64,000 nucleotides of DNA from a candidate division KSB1 bacterium (GTDB taxonomy: Bacteria > Zhuqueibacterota > Zhuqueibacteria > Zhuqueibacterales > Zhuqueibacteraceae): NCBI GenBank assembly GCA_034506175.1, contig JAPDQB010000002.1:62001-126000 (forward strand), written 5' to 3'. A program made the translations under genes and the position numbers. The notes under the pieces were generated by a model. It saw only the letters and a program-made list of their open reading frames with translations, was not told the DNA's origin and did no database searches. This document shows, piece after piece, positions 37,031 through 45,540 of this stretch (position 1 is its first letter; the number at the start of each line of letters is the position of its first letter).

Positions 37031-37555
37031 TTAAATGCCTTTTGCGCGCTTGATCGCCTCGGCCAATTCGCGCGGGCGTTGTGATCCGATCAGCAAACGC
37101 TTGCCGGTGTTCAATTCTAATTGTACACCTTGGTTGCCACTGACATTGTAGGCCCAACCTTTCTTTTTACCGGCATACCGAATTCCCCAGCCGCCAAAAT
37201 CACGCAAGGGATGATAAGCACACGCTTCCCAGCGCACAACATCACTCAACGGTATGCGCTTTTGCCGCCAAGGCAGAAAACTGATGTGAAGGTATTGGGA
37301 ATCGACTCGAACCGTGAGTTTCATGAGATAAAATAAAAACGGCAATCCGATTCCACATAACGCCGCCACACTTGCGGCGATCACGAGCCCCTCGTTCGAC
37401 ATGGGCTTGTTGCCGAACGGCTTGCCGAGATAAAGCTGTTGATAAAGCCCGAAGCCGAAAACCACGAGCAGCAAAAGCGACATCGGCAGCAGCGCCATCC
37501 ACAACCAGGTCTGCCGAAAGTACTGTTCTTCTTCAAAAAATACAACGCTGTTCAT
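37031..37555 (-). CDS. Two-TM membrane protein with PH-like domain (DUF6141-like)
   Basis: 174 residues. Two membrane helices (WLWMALLPMSLLLLVVFGFG and LVIAASVAALCGIGLPFLFY) are followed by a small cytoplasmic beta domain with LTVRVDSQYLHISFLPW, RRIPLSD-like KRIPLSDVVRWEA and FGGWGIRYAGKKKGWAYNVS. It ends LLIGSQRPRELAEAIKRA, a pattern of PH-like membrane proteins. Function unknown. It overlaps the Rrf2 gene by 4 bp and ends an SRPBCC-Rrf2-membrane protein operon. Confidence 0.78.
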   Translation of the reverse strand: MNSVVFFEEEQYFRQTWLWMALLPMSLLLLVVFGFGLYQQLYLGKPFGNKPMSNEGLVIAASVAALCGIGLPFLFYLMKLTVRVDSQYLHISFLPWRQKRIPLSDVVRWEACAYHPLRDFGGWGIRYAGKKKGWAYNVSGNQGVQLELNTGKRLLIGSQRPRELAEAIKRAKGI

Positions 37556-37986
37556 GATGATTTGAATCGCGGCTTTTTCATGTCCTTCGCCATTTGCGAG
37601 ATATTTTTGCCGACCAGCATTTCATGGATGGCATCACGCACGCCCGCCCACTTTTCGTGAACCGAGCAGGGATTTTTGCCCGAACACTCCGGAAAGCCGA
37701 GCACGCAATTGTTCATAAAATCGTCGCCATCCACTGCGTTTACGATATGAAATAACGTGATGTCTTTCGCCGGACGCGCCAAAGCAAAACCGCCGGTCGG
37801 GCCTTTGAGCGAAGTAAGCAAGCCCTGACGGGTCAAATTTTGCAGAATTTTCGCCAGAAACGGCGAGGGGATGTCCAACTTTTTCGCCAGGTCCTTAATC
37901 GGCGTCATTTTTTCCGGCGGCTGTAAAGCGAGATATAGCACCGCTTGCAGCGCATACTCACATTGGCGGCTGAAAATCAGGCTCAT
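37552..37986 (-). CDS. Rrf2-family transcriptional regulator
   Basis: 144 residues. N-terminal winged helix (FSRQCEYALQAVLYLALQ; KKLDIPSPFLAKILQNLTRQ; GLLTSLKGPTGGFALARPAK). The cysteine triad is NNCVLGFPECSGKNPCSVH (three Cys at spacing C-x7-C-x5-C), the ligand set for an iron-sulfur cluster in IscR/NsrR/RsrR-type sensors. It likely senses Fe-S status, NO or redox and probably controls its own operon, lying between an SRPBCC gene and a membrane protein gene. Confidence 0.93.
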   Translation of the reverse strand: MSLIFSRQCEYALQAVLYLALQPPEKMTPIKDLAKKLDIPSPFLAKILQNLTRQGLLTSLKGPTGGFALARPAKDITLFHIVNAVDGDDFMNNCVLGFPECSGKNPCSVHEKWAGVRDAIHEMLVGKNISQMAKDMKKPRFKSS

Positions 37987-37995
37987 ACGATTTTT

Positions 37996-38409
37996 CTATT
38001 TCTCAATCGCCTGGCGCAGGTCATCGAGAAAACGGATCATGGCGCGTGAAATCGAGCTTAACGCCGGCGAGGCCAAATCGTGTTGATAGTGATTGGTGTA
38101 ATCGACTCTCGTGCCATTGGCACTTTTGGTGAGCGACCATTCGCTGGTTCCCGGCAAGGGGCCGCCGCTACGCTTGTAAACCAAGCGGCCCAAGCTCTCA
38201 TCGCAGGCCATGATCTCGACGTGATATTGAACTTTCGTCTCGCCGGGACCGGCCGTGACCAGAAAGCGCGCGCCCACCTGCATCGCCTCATCCTGTGCTT
38301 CGACGTGCTGGAAAATTGGCGAAATCTTCGGCCAACGCCGCAGATCCAAATATGGCCACACTTCTTCAATCGGCTTCTTGATTTCGATTCGTTCCTTGAG
38401 CATCGACAT
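37996..38409 (-). CDS. SRPBCC-family (polyketide cyclase/Bet v1-like) protein
   Basis: Start at 38409 with GAGGGAAG upstream (ATG 38403 is an alternative; the far upstream ATG at 38466 is unlikely). 137 residues with the fold's opening strand, IEIKKPIEEVWPYLDLRRWP, then SPIFQHVEAQDEAMQVGARF and the closing helix. The fold makes a deep hydrophobic pocket for a lipid or small-molecule ligand. The Rrf2 gene starts 9 bp after its stop, so the two are co-transcribed. Confidence 0.83.
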   Translation of the reverse strand: MSMLKERIEIKKPIEEVWPYLDLRRWPKISPIFQHVEAQDEAMQVGARFLVTAGPGETKVQYHVEIMACDESLGRLVYKRSGGPLPGTSEWSLTKSANGTRVDYTNHYQHDLASPALSSISRAMIRFLDDLRQAIEK

Positions 38410-38561
38410 AGTCGCTTCCCTCGTCTTGAATTCCGTTTCACAGCAGCTCAACGCTCCGAGCAACATTTATGAGTGCATCGGAACAAGGTTAATAATAACA
38501 AAAAACCAGCTCAGAAGCAAGTGGAAATCGTGTTTATGCGTAATGCCTCGAGTTGGGGGTT

Positions 38562-38618
38562 GTAGCGCAAGCATCCGATGGACCGCAGCCTTGCCTGCAG
38601 AAAAGATGTCTGGGCTAC
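38562..38618. repeat. Palindrome-ended intergenic repeat, family A (copy 3)
   Basis: GTAGCGCAAGCATCC at the left, TGCAGAAAAGATGTCTGGGC then TAC at the right; about 57 bp. Matches the copies at 9014 and 14143 in end sequence, core and orientation, with a slightly longer centre. It sits in the 350-bp gap between the SRPBCC gene and glgB, which also holds CGTAAA-rich short repeats (38717-38755) and no gene. Confidence 0.65.
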
Positions 38619-38759
38619 CTTTCTCCACCAATAACTGAGGATTACACAACGATACGCTGTCACGCTTGCTTTTCGTGCGAAACTTTGTTATGTTATGGCT
38701 TTCAAGCAAAACCTCGAGTGTAAAATGTAACGATAAAACGTAAAGCGTAAGGAAGAAGG

Positions 38760-41126
38760 ATGGAATCCCCTGCTGCACTGAATTTGCCGACAGTTCCGGC
38801 GTCTGAAATTTTAAAAATTCTGCATGGCGATCACGGCGATCCGTTTGCCGTTTTGGGCATGCATCCGGTGAAAATTGACGCCAAAACCGTCATCGCGGTG
38901 CGGGCGTTTTTGCCGGAGGCGCAATCAGCCCGGGTCGCGGAAATCGGCGGCGCCGGACAGCTTCACGGGATGACGCGGATCGAAAATTCGGATTTTTTCG
39001 AGGCGGTTTTTACGGAGCGACGCGAAGCGTTTCGCTATCAAATCGAGATCACCGAGCACGACGGGCAGACGCGTCGTTTTGACGATCCGTATTGCTTCCT
39101 GCCGGTGCTGAGCGATTTCGATTTGCATCTTTTCGGCGAGGGCACGCATCTGGAAATTTACGAAAAACTCGGCAGCCACGTGATGACCATCGGCGGCGTA
39201 AGCGGCGTCTATTTCGCCGTGTGGGCGCCAAATGCGCGGCGGGTGAGCGTGATCGGCAATTTCAACCGCTGGGACGGCCGGCGGCATCCGATGCGCATTC
39301 ATCCCGGCGCCGGCGTGTGGGAAATTTTCATTCCCGGATTGGGTGAGGGCGAGATTTACAAATATGAAATCAAAACCCGGCAGGGCTTGCTGCGCATCAA
39401 AACCGATCCTTACGCTTTTCGCATGGAACGGCGGCCCAACAACGCGGCCATTGTGCAATGCCTCGATCATTTTCAATGGCACGACACGGCCTGGATGGCG
39501 CAGCGTGGCGCGATCAACCTGTTGGACAAACCCATGGCGATTTATGAGGTGCATCTCGGCTCCTGGCGGCGGAAATCGAATGCGGAAGATGATTGGTTGA
39601 ATTATCGCGAACTCGCACCGCAACTCGCCGAGTACGTCAAAGAAATGGGGTTCACGCACGTCGAGCTGATGCCGGTGATGGAATATCCGTATGACCCTTC
39701 CTGGGGTTATCAAGTCACCGGCTATTATGCGCCGACCAGCCGTTACGGCCCACCGGAAGATTTTGCCTATTTCGTCGATTATCTGCATCAGCGTGGCATC
39801 GGCGTGATTCTCGATTGGGTGCCGGCGCATTTTCCGCGCGACGACTATGCGCTGCGCCGCTTCGACGGCACGGCGCTGTACGAGCACGACGATCCCCGTT
39901 TGGGCGAGCATCCGGATTGGGGCACGCTGGTGTTCAATTTTGGCCGCCACGAAGTGCGCAATTTTCTTATTGCCAATGCCGTCTTTTGGCTCGAAAAATA
40001 TCACGTCGACGGGCTGCGCGTCGATGCCGTGGCCTCGATGCTGTATCTCGATTACTCGCGCAAAGAAGGGGAGTGGATGCCGAACAAATATGGCGGACGC
40101 GAAAACATCGAAGCGATTGATTTTCTCCGCAAACTCAATGAAGTTGTGCACCAACGTTTCCCCGGCGCGGTGATGATTGCCGAGGAATCGACGGCGTGGC
40201 CCATGGTGTCGCGGCCAACGTATCTCGGCGGCCTCGGGTTTACATTCAAATGGAACATGGGATGGATGAATGATTTTCTCAAGTATATGACGCAAGATCC
40301 GATTCACCGCAAGTATCACCACCACCTCGTCACGTTTTCGCTGATCTATGCGTTCACGGAAAATTTTATTCTGGTGCTGTCGCATGACGAAGTGGTGCAC
40401 GGCAAGCGCGCGCTGCTCGACAAAATGCCCGGCGACGTGTGGAAAAAATTCGCAAATCTGCGCGCGGCACTGGCGTTCATGTACGGCCATCCCGGCAAAA
40501 AACTTTTGTTCATGGGCGCTGAGCTCGGCCAATGGTGGGAGTGGAACCAGGCCGAGAGCATTCACTGGCATTTGCTCGAGCACGAATCGCATCGCAAGCT
40601 CCAGCAATTCGTGAAAGACCTCAACCAGCTTTATCTCAGCCAGCCGGCGCTGTACGAAATCGATTACTCGTGGGAGGGTTTTCAATGGATCGATTTTCAA
40701 GATGCGGACGCCAGCCTGATTTCTTTCTTCCGTCGCGGCAAAGATCCCGACGAGGTGTTGGTGTTTGCCTGTAATTTTACCCCGATTGTCCGGCAAAATT
40801 ATCGCATCGGCTTGCCGCGGCCCGGCTTCTATCGCGAGGTGTTGAACAGCGATTCCGAGTATTATTGGGGCAGCAACGTCGGCAATGGCGGAGGCGTCAC
40901 CGCGGAGGAAATTCCTTCGCACCATCAGCCGTATTCCGCCGCCATCACGTTCCCGCCGCTGGCTGTCGTCGTTTTCAAACGCGAACAACCTCCCGCTTTG
41001 ATCTTGGAAAAGGACAAGCAGCCTGCAGCAAGCGACCCCGATGAGCGTAGCCAACAACCTCAACGGCCAGGCGGCTCGTATGAGACGCAGCCGGCAACCA
41101 GCAGCGAGCAACCAGGACATGAATAA
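38760..41126 (+). CDS. glgB: 1,4-alpha-glucan branching enzyme GlgB
   Basis: 788 residues: N1 domain (about 15-115), CBM48 (about 125-225; [20 protein letters not shown]), GH13_9 barrel and C-terminal beta domain. Catalytic residues: nucleophile D422 ([10 protein letters not shown]), acid/base E475 (MIAEESTAW), D543 ([11 protein letters not shown]). It transfers alpha-1,4 segments to alpha-1,6 positions in glycogen, in the cytoplasm. After about residue 745 there is an atypical 40-residue Gln/Pro/Ser-rich tail ([17 protein letters not shown]...) that also covers the start of the next gene. AAGGAAGAAGG precedes the ATG. Confidence 0.97.
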   Translation: MESPAALNLPTVPASEILKILHGDHGDPFAVLGMHPVKIDAKTVIAVRAFLPEAQSARVAEIGGAGQLHGMTRIENSDFFEAVFTERREAFRYQIEITEHDGQTRRFDDPYCFLPVLSDFDLHLFGEGTHLEIYEKLGSHVMTIGGVSGVYFAVWAPNARRVSVIGNFNRWDGRRHPMRIHPGAGVWEIFIPGLGEGEIYKYEIKTRQGLLRIKTDPYAFRMERRPNNAAIVQCLDHFQWHDTAWMAQRGAINLLDKPMAIYEVHLGSWRRKSNAEDDWLNYRELAPQLAEYVKEMGFTHVELMPVMEYPYDPSWGYQVTGYYAPTSRYGPPEDFAYFVDYLHQRGIGVILDWVPAHFPRDDYALRRFDGTALYEHDDPRLGEHPDWGTLVFNFGRHEVRNFLIANAVFWLEKYHVDGLRVDAVASMLYLDYSRKEGEWMPNKYGGRENIEAIDFLRKLNEVVHQRFPGAVMIAEESTAWPMVSRPTYLGGLGFTFKWNMGWMNDFLKYMTQDPIHRKYHHHLVTFSLIYAFTENFILVLSHDEVVHGKRALLDKMPGDVWKKFANLRAALAFMYGHPGKKLLFMGAELGQWWEWNQAESIHWHLLEHESHRKLQQFVKDLNQLYLSQPALYEIDYSWEGFQWIDFQDADASLISFFRRGKDPDEVLVFACNFTPIVRQNYRIGLPRPGFYREVLNSDSEYYWGSNVGNGGGVTAEEIPSHHQPYSAAITFPPLAVVVFKREQPPALILEKDKQPAASDPDERSQQPQRPGGSYETQPATSSEQPGHE

Positions 41127-42684
41127 CCTCTTCTGGGATGTTGCGATCATCGTTGTATATTTCATCACCATCATCGGTATCGGTTTGTACATGGGCCGCC
41201 GCGAGGAGAGCATGGAAGACTTTGCGCTCGGCGGCCGCAAAATTCCCTGGTGGGCGGTGTTCGCCTCGATCATCGCCGCGGAAACCAGCGCCGCGACCTT
41301 TCTCGGCATCCCGGCCGAGGGCTATCGCCTGCAAAACGCGCTTTACGTGCAGTTGATGATCGGGACGATTCTGGCGCGAATCATCATCGCGTATATTTTT
41401 ATCAAGCCGTTTTATCATTATCGCGTTTACACCGTCTACGAATTTCTCGAAAAGCGCTTCGGCCCGAAGTCGCGCGTCGCCGGCAGCGTGATCTTTCTCG
41501 TCACGCGCGTCTTGGCCAGCGGCGTGCGCGTCTACATCGCGGCCGTCGTGCTGGTCGTCGCCTGGAAGTTTCTCACCGGCGCCTCGCCGACCCTGGCGCA
41601 ATACGTCATCGCCATCAGCATCATGACGCTGGTGACTTGCATCTACACAATGATCGGCGGCATCAAAGCGGTGATTTGGACGGATCTGATTCAGGCGAGC
41701 GTGATGTTCGGCGGCGCGCTGATTTCACTCGCCGTCATCGTCTATCTCATCCCCGGTGGCTGGGAGGGCATCAAAACCGGCACGGATAATTTCGCCAATT
41801 TCAAAATTTTTTCGACGGGATTGGCTGAAGAGCGCACGCTCTACGACGCGCTGATCAGCATTCTCAGCCAGGAATACACGATCTTCGCCGCGCTGATCGG
41901 CTATGTTTTTCTGGTGATGTCGACGCACGGCACGGATCAGGACATGGTGCAGCGCATGTTGACGGCGACTGATTACAAGCGCAGTCGCTTGTCGCTCATT
42001 CTTTCCGGCGTGGCAGATGTTCCGATTGCGCTGGCGTTCGTCACGATCGGCATTTTTTTGTATGCTTATTTTCAGTTGGTGCCTGATGCCAACTTGCCGG
42101 AAGCGCATAACGAAATTTTCGCCTACTTTATCATCAACAAAATGCCGGTTGGCCTGCGCGGGCTGATTATCGCCGGCGTCTTCGCCACGGCCATGGGCTC
42201 GCTGAGCGCCGCGCTGAATGCCCTCGCCACCAGCTTTGTCAAGGATTTTTATACGCCGTATTTCAAAAAAAACGCCACGGAAAAACACTATGTTTTCGCC
42301 GCCAGGGTTTTCACCTTCGTCTTCGCGGTGCTGATGGTCATCGTCGCTTCGCTCGCGGCTTATTCGGTGATTCACAATCCCAAGCTCACGATCATCCCGA
42401 TTGCCCTGGGCATTCTCGGCTACACCTACGGCGCGCTGCTCGGCATGTTTCTCATCGGCATGTTGACCCGCACGCGCGGCCATGACGTTGGCAACCTTTT
42501 CGCCATGTGTTGCGGATTTGTCACCGTTTTGCTTCTCAGCGGCACGGCCAACACCGTGCTCGGCTGGTTCGGGATTGCGCCCTTGCCGATCATAAAAATT
42601 GCGTTTACGTGGTACATCATGTTTGGGTGTATTGTAACCTTTCTGGTCGGCGTCTTGTTTCGGAGTAGCGCCTCGAGGCGCTAA
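41119..42684 (+). CDS. Sodium:solute symporter (SSS) family protein
   Basis: 521 residues from ATG 41119, the methionine that begins the first membrane helix ([20 protein letters not shown]). Thirteen or so helices; SSS signatures [20 protein letters not shown] and the later [17 protein letters not shown]. Imports a sugar, organic acid or similar solute with sodium; the substrate cannot be called. The start overlaps the glgB stop by 8 bp, so its translation is coupled to glgB. Possibly it supplies carbon for glycogen. Confidence 0.92.
   Translation: MNNLFWDVAIIVVYFITIIGIGLYMGRREESMEDFALGGRKIPWWAVFASIIAAETSAATFLGIPAEGYRLQNALYVQLMIGTILARIIIAYIFIKPFYHYRVYTVYEFLEKRFGPKSRVAGSVIFLVTRVLASGVRVYIAAVVLVVAWKFLTGASPTLAQYVIAISIMTLVTCIYTMIGGIKAVIWTDLIQASVMFGGALISLAVIVYLIPGGWEGIKTGTDNFANFKIFSTGLAEERTLYDALISILSQEYTIFAALIGYVFLVMSTHGTDQDMVQRMLTATDYKRSRLSLILSGVADVPIALAFVTIGIFLYAYFQLVPDANLPEAHNEIFAYFIINKMPVGLRGLIIAGVFATAMGSLSAALNALATSFVKDFYTPYFKKNATEKHYVFAARVFTFVFAVLMVIVASLAAYSVIHNPKLTIIPIALGILGYTYGALLGMFLIGMLTRTRGHDVGNLFAMCCGFVTVLLLSGTANTVLGWFGIAPLPIIKIAFTWYIMFGCIVTFLVGVLFRSSASRR
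42663..42682. repeat. Short family-B-like palindrome at the symporter stop
   Basis: GTAGCGCCTCGAGGCGCTA is a near-perfect palindrome overlapping the last codons of the symporter gene. Its sequence resembles the CGCCTTCAGGCG arms seen at 8888, 10885 and 53754. It could act as a transcript end structure although no T run follows. Confidence 0.45.
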
Positions 42685-42764
42685 GATTAAGAAAGCATAA
42701 ATTTTTTAATGACCCCAAATTATTTTTTTCACTTCTGGCGTCTGAAAGCGCTGCGACAAAATTT

Positions 42765-43616
42765 ATGAATGAAATTATTATTGCGATCATTTTGGGAATT
42801 GTTGAAGGCTTGACGGAATTTCTCCCGGTCAGCTCGACGGGGCATTTGATCTTGGCGCAAAACTGGCTCGATTTTACCGGCGAAAAAGCCAACGCCTTTG
42901 TTGTTTTCATCCAGCTCGGCGCCATTTTCGCGGTGGTGGGATACTTCCGGCAGCGAATTTGGCGCGCCATCATGGCGATTGTGGGCAAGCCCACCGCCGG
43001 CAATCCACACGGGCTGCTGCCGAAACAAGCGCGCCGGTTTTTTTCCGGCGTCGCGCTGGCGTTCATTCCGGCGGCGGTGCTCGGGCTTTTTTTTGAAGAA
43101 ATCATCGAGATGTTTTTATTCAAGCCCCAGCCGGTTGCCATGGCGTTGATCGCCGGCGGCGTGGCGATTTTGTTAATCGAGCAATTCCGGCCCGCGACCA
43201 AAACCTCGATCGCGGAATCGATTACGCTCTCACAAGCCTGGTGGATCGGCGTGGCCCAATGCGCCGCCCTTATTCCCGGCATGTCGCGCTCAGCCTCGAC
43301 AATCATGGGCGGGTTGTTGGCGGGCTTGAGCCACGCCGCTGCCGCTGAATTTTCATTTTTTTTGTCGATTCCGACTTTGGGGGCGGCGAGCTTGTACAAA
43401 CTTTTCGATGTTGCGCCGCTGCTGTCCAGCGATGACGCCGTGGTTTTTGCCACCGGATTTTTTGTTTCCCTCGTCGTGGCATGGATCGTCATCGCCGGCT
43501 TCATGGCCTTCATCAAGCGCCACAGCTTCAAAGCCTTCGCGTGGTATCGCATTGTTTTCGGCCTCGTGATTTTGCTGATGATCTGGTTCGGCGTCGAATT
43601 GCGCGTCGGCAACTGA
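42765..43616 (+). CDS. uppP: Undecaprenyl-diphosphatase UppP (BacA)
   Basis: 283 residues with about eight membrane helices. Signature motifs EGLTEFLPVSSTGHLILAQN (residues 14-33) and PGMSRSASTIMGGLLAGLS, which form the active site with the Glu-rich and PGxSRSxxT motifs. It dephosphorylates undecaprenyl pyrophosphate to recycle the lipid carrier of peptidoglycan and other polymers; overexpression gives bacitracin resistance. No clear Shine-Dalgarno. Followed 75 bp on by a tiny membrane protein gene. Confidence 0.97.
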   Translation: MNEIIIAIILGIVEGLTEFLPVSSTGHLILAQNWLDFTGEKANAFVVFIQLGAIFAVVGYFRQRIWRAIMAIVGKPTAGNPHGLLPKQARRFFSGVALAFIPAAVLGLFFEEIIEMFLFKPQPVAMALIAGGVAILLIEQFRPATKTSIAESITLSQAWWIGVAQCAALIPGMSRSASTIMGGLLAGLSHAAAAEFSFFLSIPTLGAASLYKLFDVAPLLSSDDAVVFATGFFVSLVVAWIVIAGFMAFIKRHSFKAFAWYRIVFGLVILLMIWFGVELRVGN

Positions 43617-43691
43617 GGGGAATGCTTTGAGAAATTGGATTGGTTTGAACGCCCGCATTCGTTATATTGCGCTATAAACTTTGAGGAGAAT

Positions 43692-43865
43692 ATGAATCGT
43701 CAAATTTGGGGCATGGCGCTATTTGTGCTGGGTGCGCTGGTGGTCACCGATGGCCTGGCTGGTTTCGTGCAAACGAATACCGGCGTGATGCGTTGGATTT
43801 ATGTCGGGCTTGGCGCGCTGCTCGTCGTCCGCGGGCTTTTCGTGTGGTGGCCTTTTCGCAAATAA
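43692..43865 (+). CDS. 57-residue membrane protein of unknown function
   Basis: ATG 43692 has an excellent TTGAGGAGA site. The peptide has two hydrophobic segments (IWGMALFVLGALVVTDGLAG and WIYVGLGALLVVRGLFVWW) and a basic end, FRK. This is the layout of small two-helix inner-membrane proteins. No family recognised. Confidence 0.72.
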   Translation: MNRQIWGMALFVLGALVVTDGLAGFVQTNTGVMRWIYVGLGALLVVRGLFVWWPFRK

Positions 43866-43958
43866 CCCTTTTTCGGCGAATAAAAAACGATTTTCACCGC
43901 AACCATCGTGTTCTGCCGGTATTATTGCCTTAAACTGCATTGATAAACCGGAGAGCGC

Positions 43959-45461
43959 ATGGCCAGCTTGCAAGATTTTTTTTGGACTGAAGCTGGGCTG
44001 GGAGTAGCGGCATTGTTCCATCGTGGGCAGCCCGCGCGTGAATGGCTCGCAAGGCTGTCACCACTTTTCCTGCCATGGGGTGAAGTCTCGCGTTACATAA
44101 AAAAGATCAATCAGGAATTTGGCTTCTTGAATACGCTGGGGATGGGAAGGAATATTTCCATTCATATTTTAAAATCGCATAACGGCGCCGACCAATTGAT
44201 GGACGCGGCATCGCTGGAAAATTTTTCCGGCCAAAGCTGGGAGATGGAACAAATCCTCCAGCGCGTCTTAAACGAAAAGAAAACCCTGCTGATGCTTGGC
44301 GCGCCCACTTCCGGCAAAACCACGCTGCTGCAAGTGCTGGCCGTGCGTTCGACCGACCGCGACGCCCATCGCCGGTTCGGATTTCCCACCCCGCGCATTC
44401 CGTTCTATATTCCGCTGAAAGAAATTGATTTCGAGCTGCCTTTTCTGCAAGCCGTGCAGCAGGCCTTGCTGCAAACGAGCTGTCCGATTTCTGCCAAGGG
44501 CTTGAAGCGCGCCGTGCAATCGCGCCGCGCGTTTTTTCTTCTGGATGGCTTGGATGAAATCCCGGCTGGCGAAATGCGTGATAAAGCGCGCGCCTGGATT
44601 GAGTCAGCGCAGCAATGGTGCGGGTTGGATCTGCCGTTTGTTTTGACCTGCCGCGCCGGCGCCTCGCTGCAAGATCTGCAATTCAGCATTCCCTATCTCG
44701 CCGTTGCCATTCGCAATCCGGCGCTTTCACAATTTCGCAGCTTGCGCGCCGTGAGCGAAAGCCGCATGCCGCCGCGTTATTTGAATGCCGCTGAAGACAA
44801 TGCGGAATATGTGCTCATCTCCCCGCCAGCTTTATCGACCGTGTTGTTGGGTGCTAAAAAACCAGCGCCGAGTTACTATTATTATCTTTCGAAATTTCCG
44901 GTCACCAATCGTCTGTATCGGCAATTCGTTGAAGCGACGGCGCATCGCCCGCCGGCATTTTGGGATGATCCGGAATTCAACGGCGACGAGGTTCCCGTCG
45001 TTGGCGTGGATTGGGAGGACGCACAGGCGTATTGCGCCTGGGTCACGGAGCAAGCAAGGGGCAAAGGGCAAGTGGCAAGTGAAGTTGTTTATCGATTACC
45101 ATTGGAAGAGGAGTGGGAATGGGCGGCAAGTGGTGGGAAGCGAAAATTTCCGTGGGGCGACGATCCACCACAACCAAACCGTGCAAATTTTAACTTGCCC
45201 CTTGCCTCTTGCCCTTTGCAAGGTTTGACGCCGGTGCATGCGTTCCCCGACGGCGCCACACCGGAGGGTTTGATGGACATGGCCGGAAATGTTTGGGAAT
45301 GGACCGCGACGTGGCTGGATGAAAAGAAAGAACAACGCCTCGTTCGCGGCGGCGGCGGATTCAATGACGAAGTCGCGTTGCGTTGCGTCGCGCGCGATCA
45401 CACTATAAAAAAGCTCTCACGCTTCGTCGGCTTTCGCGTCGCGCGGATCGTGCCGGATTAA
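43959..45461 (+). CDS. NACHT-type NTPase fused to a formylglycine-generating-enzyme-like (SUMF1) domain
   Basis: 500 residues, no signal peptide. Residues 1-95: unassigned helical region. NTPase domain: Walker A GAPTSGKTT (114-122), Walker B with the NACHT hallmark FFLLDGLDEIP (192-202), sensor FVLTCR (227-232). Residues about 295-498 are an FGE-sulfatase domain: YYLSKFPVTNRLYRQFVEA, VVGVDWEDAQAYCAWV, YRLPLEEEWEWAASGG, MDMAGNVWEWT and VRGGGGFND. NACHT proteins are STAND switches; bacterial NLR-like NACHT proteins act in phage defence. The FGE-like C-type-lectin fold may be a sensor rather than an enzyme. Two low-complexity inserts sit in FGE loops. Followed by a strong terminator. Confidence 0.85.
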   Translation: MASLQDFFWTEAGLGVAALFHRGQPAREWLARLSPLFLPWGEVSRYIKKINQEFGFLNTLGMGRNISIHILKSHNGADQLMDAASLENFSGQSWEMEQILQRVLNEKKTLLMLGAPTSGKTTLLQVLAVRSTDRDAHRRFGFPTPRIPFYIPLKEIDFELPFLQAVQQALLQTSCPISAKGLKRAVQSRRAFFLLDGLDEIPAGEMRDKARAWIESAQQWCGLDLPFVLTCRAGASLQDLQFSIPYLAVAIRNPALSQFRSLRAVSESRMPPRYLNAAEDNAEYVLISPPALSTVLLGAKKPAPSYYYYLSKFPVTNRLYRQFVEATAHRPPAFWDDPEFNGDEVPVVGVDWEDAQAYCAWVTEQARGKGQVASEVVYRLPLEEEWEWAASGGKRKFPWGDDPPQPNRANFNLPLASCPLQGLTPVHAFPDGATPEGLMDMAGNVWEWTATWLDEKKEQRLVRGGGGFNDEVALRCVARDHTIKKLSRFVGFRVARIVPD

Positions 45462-45490
45462 ATAAAAAATCACCGTACTCAAAAAATTTC

Positions 45491-45525
45491 AACCTCCAGC
45501 AGTGAATACCTGCTGGAGGTTTTTT
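45491..45525. terminator. Bidirectional Rho-independent terminator
   Basis: AACCTCCAGCAG-TGAATAC-CTGCTGGAGGTT followed by TTTTT on the plus strand. On the minus strand the same stem is followed by GAAATTTTTT. It separates the convergent NACHT-FGE and SBBP-propeller genes. Confidence 0.88.
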
Positions 45526-45540
45526 GTCTATTCCACAAAT

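Noticed and set aside
38925..41309. A 794-codon open frame on the minus strand across glgB
   Set aside because: It lies fully antisense to a clear branching enzyme with intact catalytic residues, and its product is low-complexity and matches nothing. It comes from the GC-rich third-codon bias.
42663..42682. Terminator at the end of the symporter gene
   Set aside because: The palindrome is good but lies in the last codons and has no following T run, so it is listed as a repeat only.
44820..45461. Diversity-generating retroelement target (C-type-lectin-like FGE domain)
   Set aside because: No reverse transcriptase gene and no template repeat with adenine-biased differences was seen in the window.
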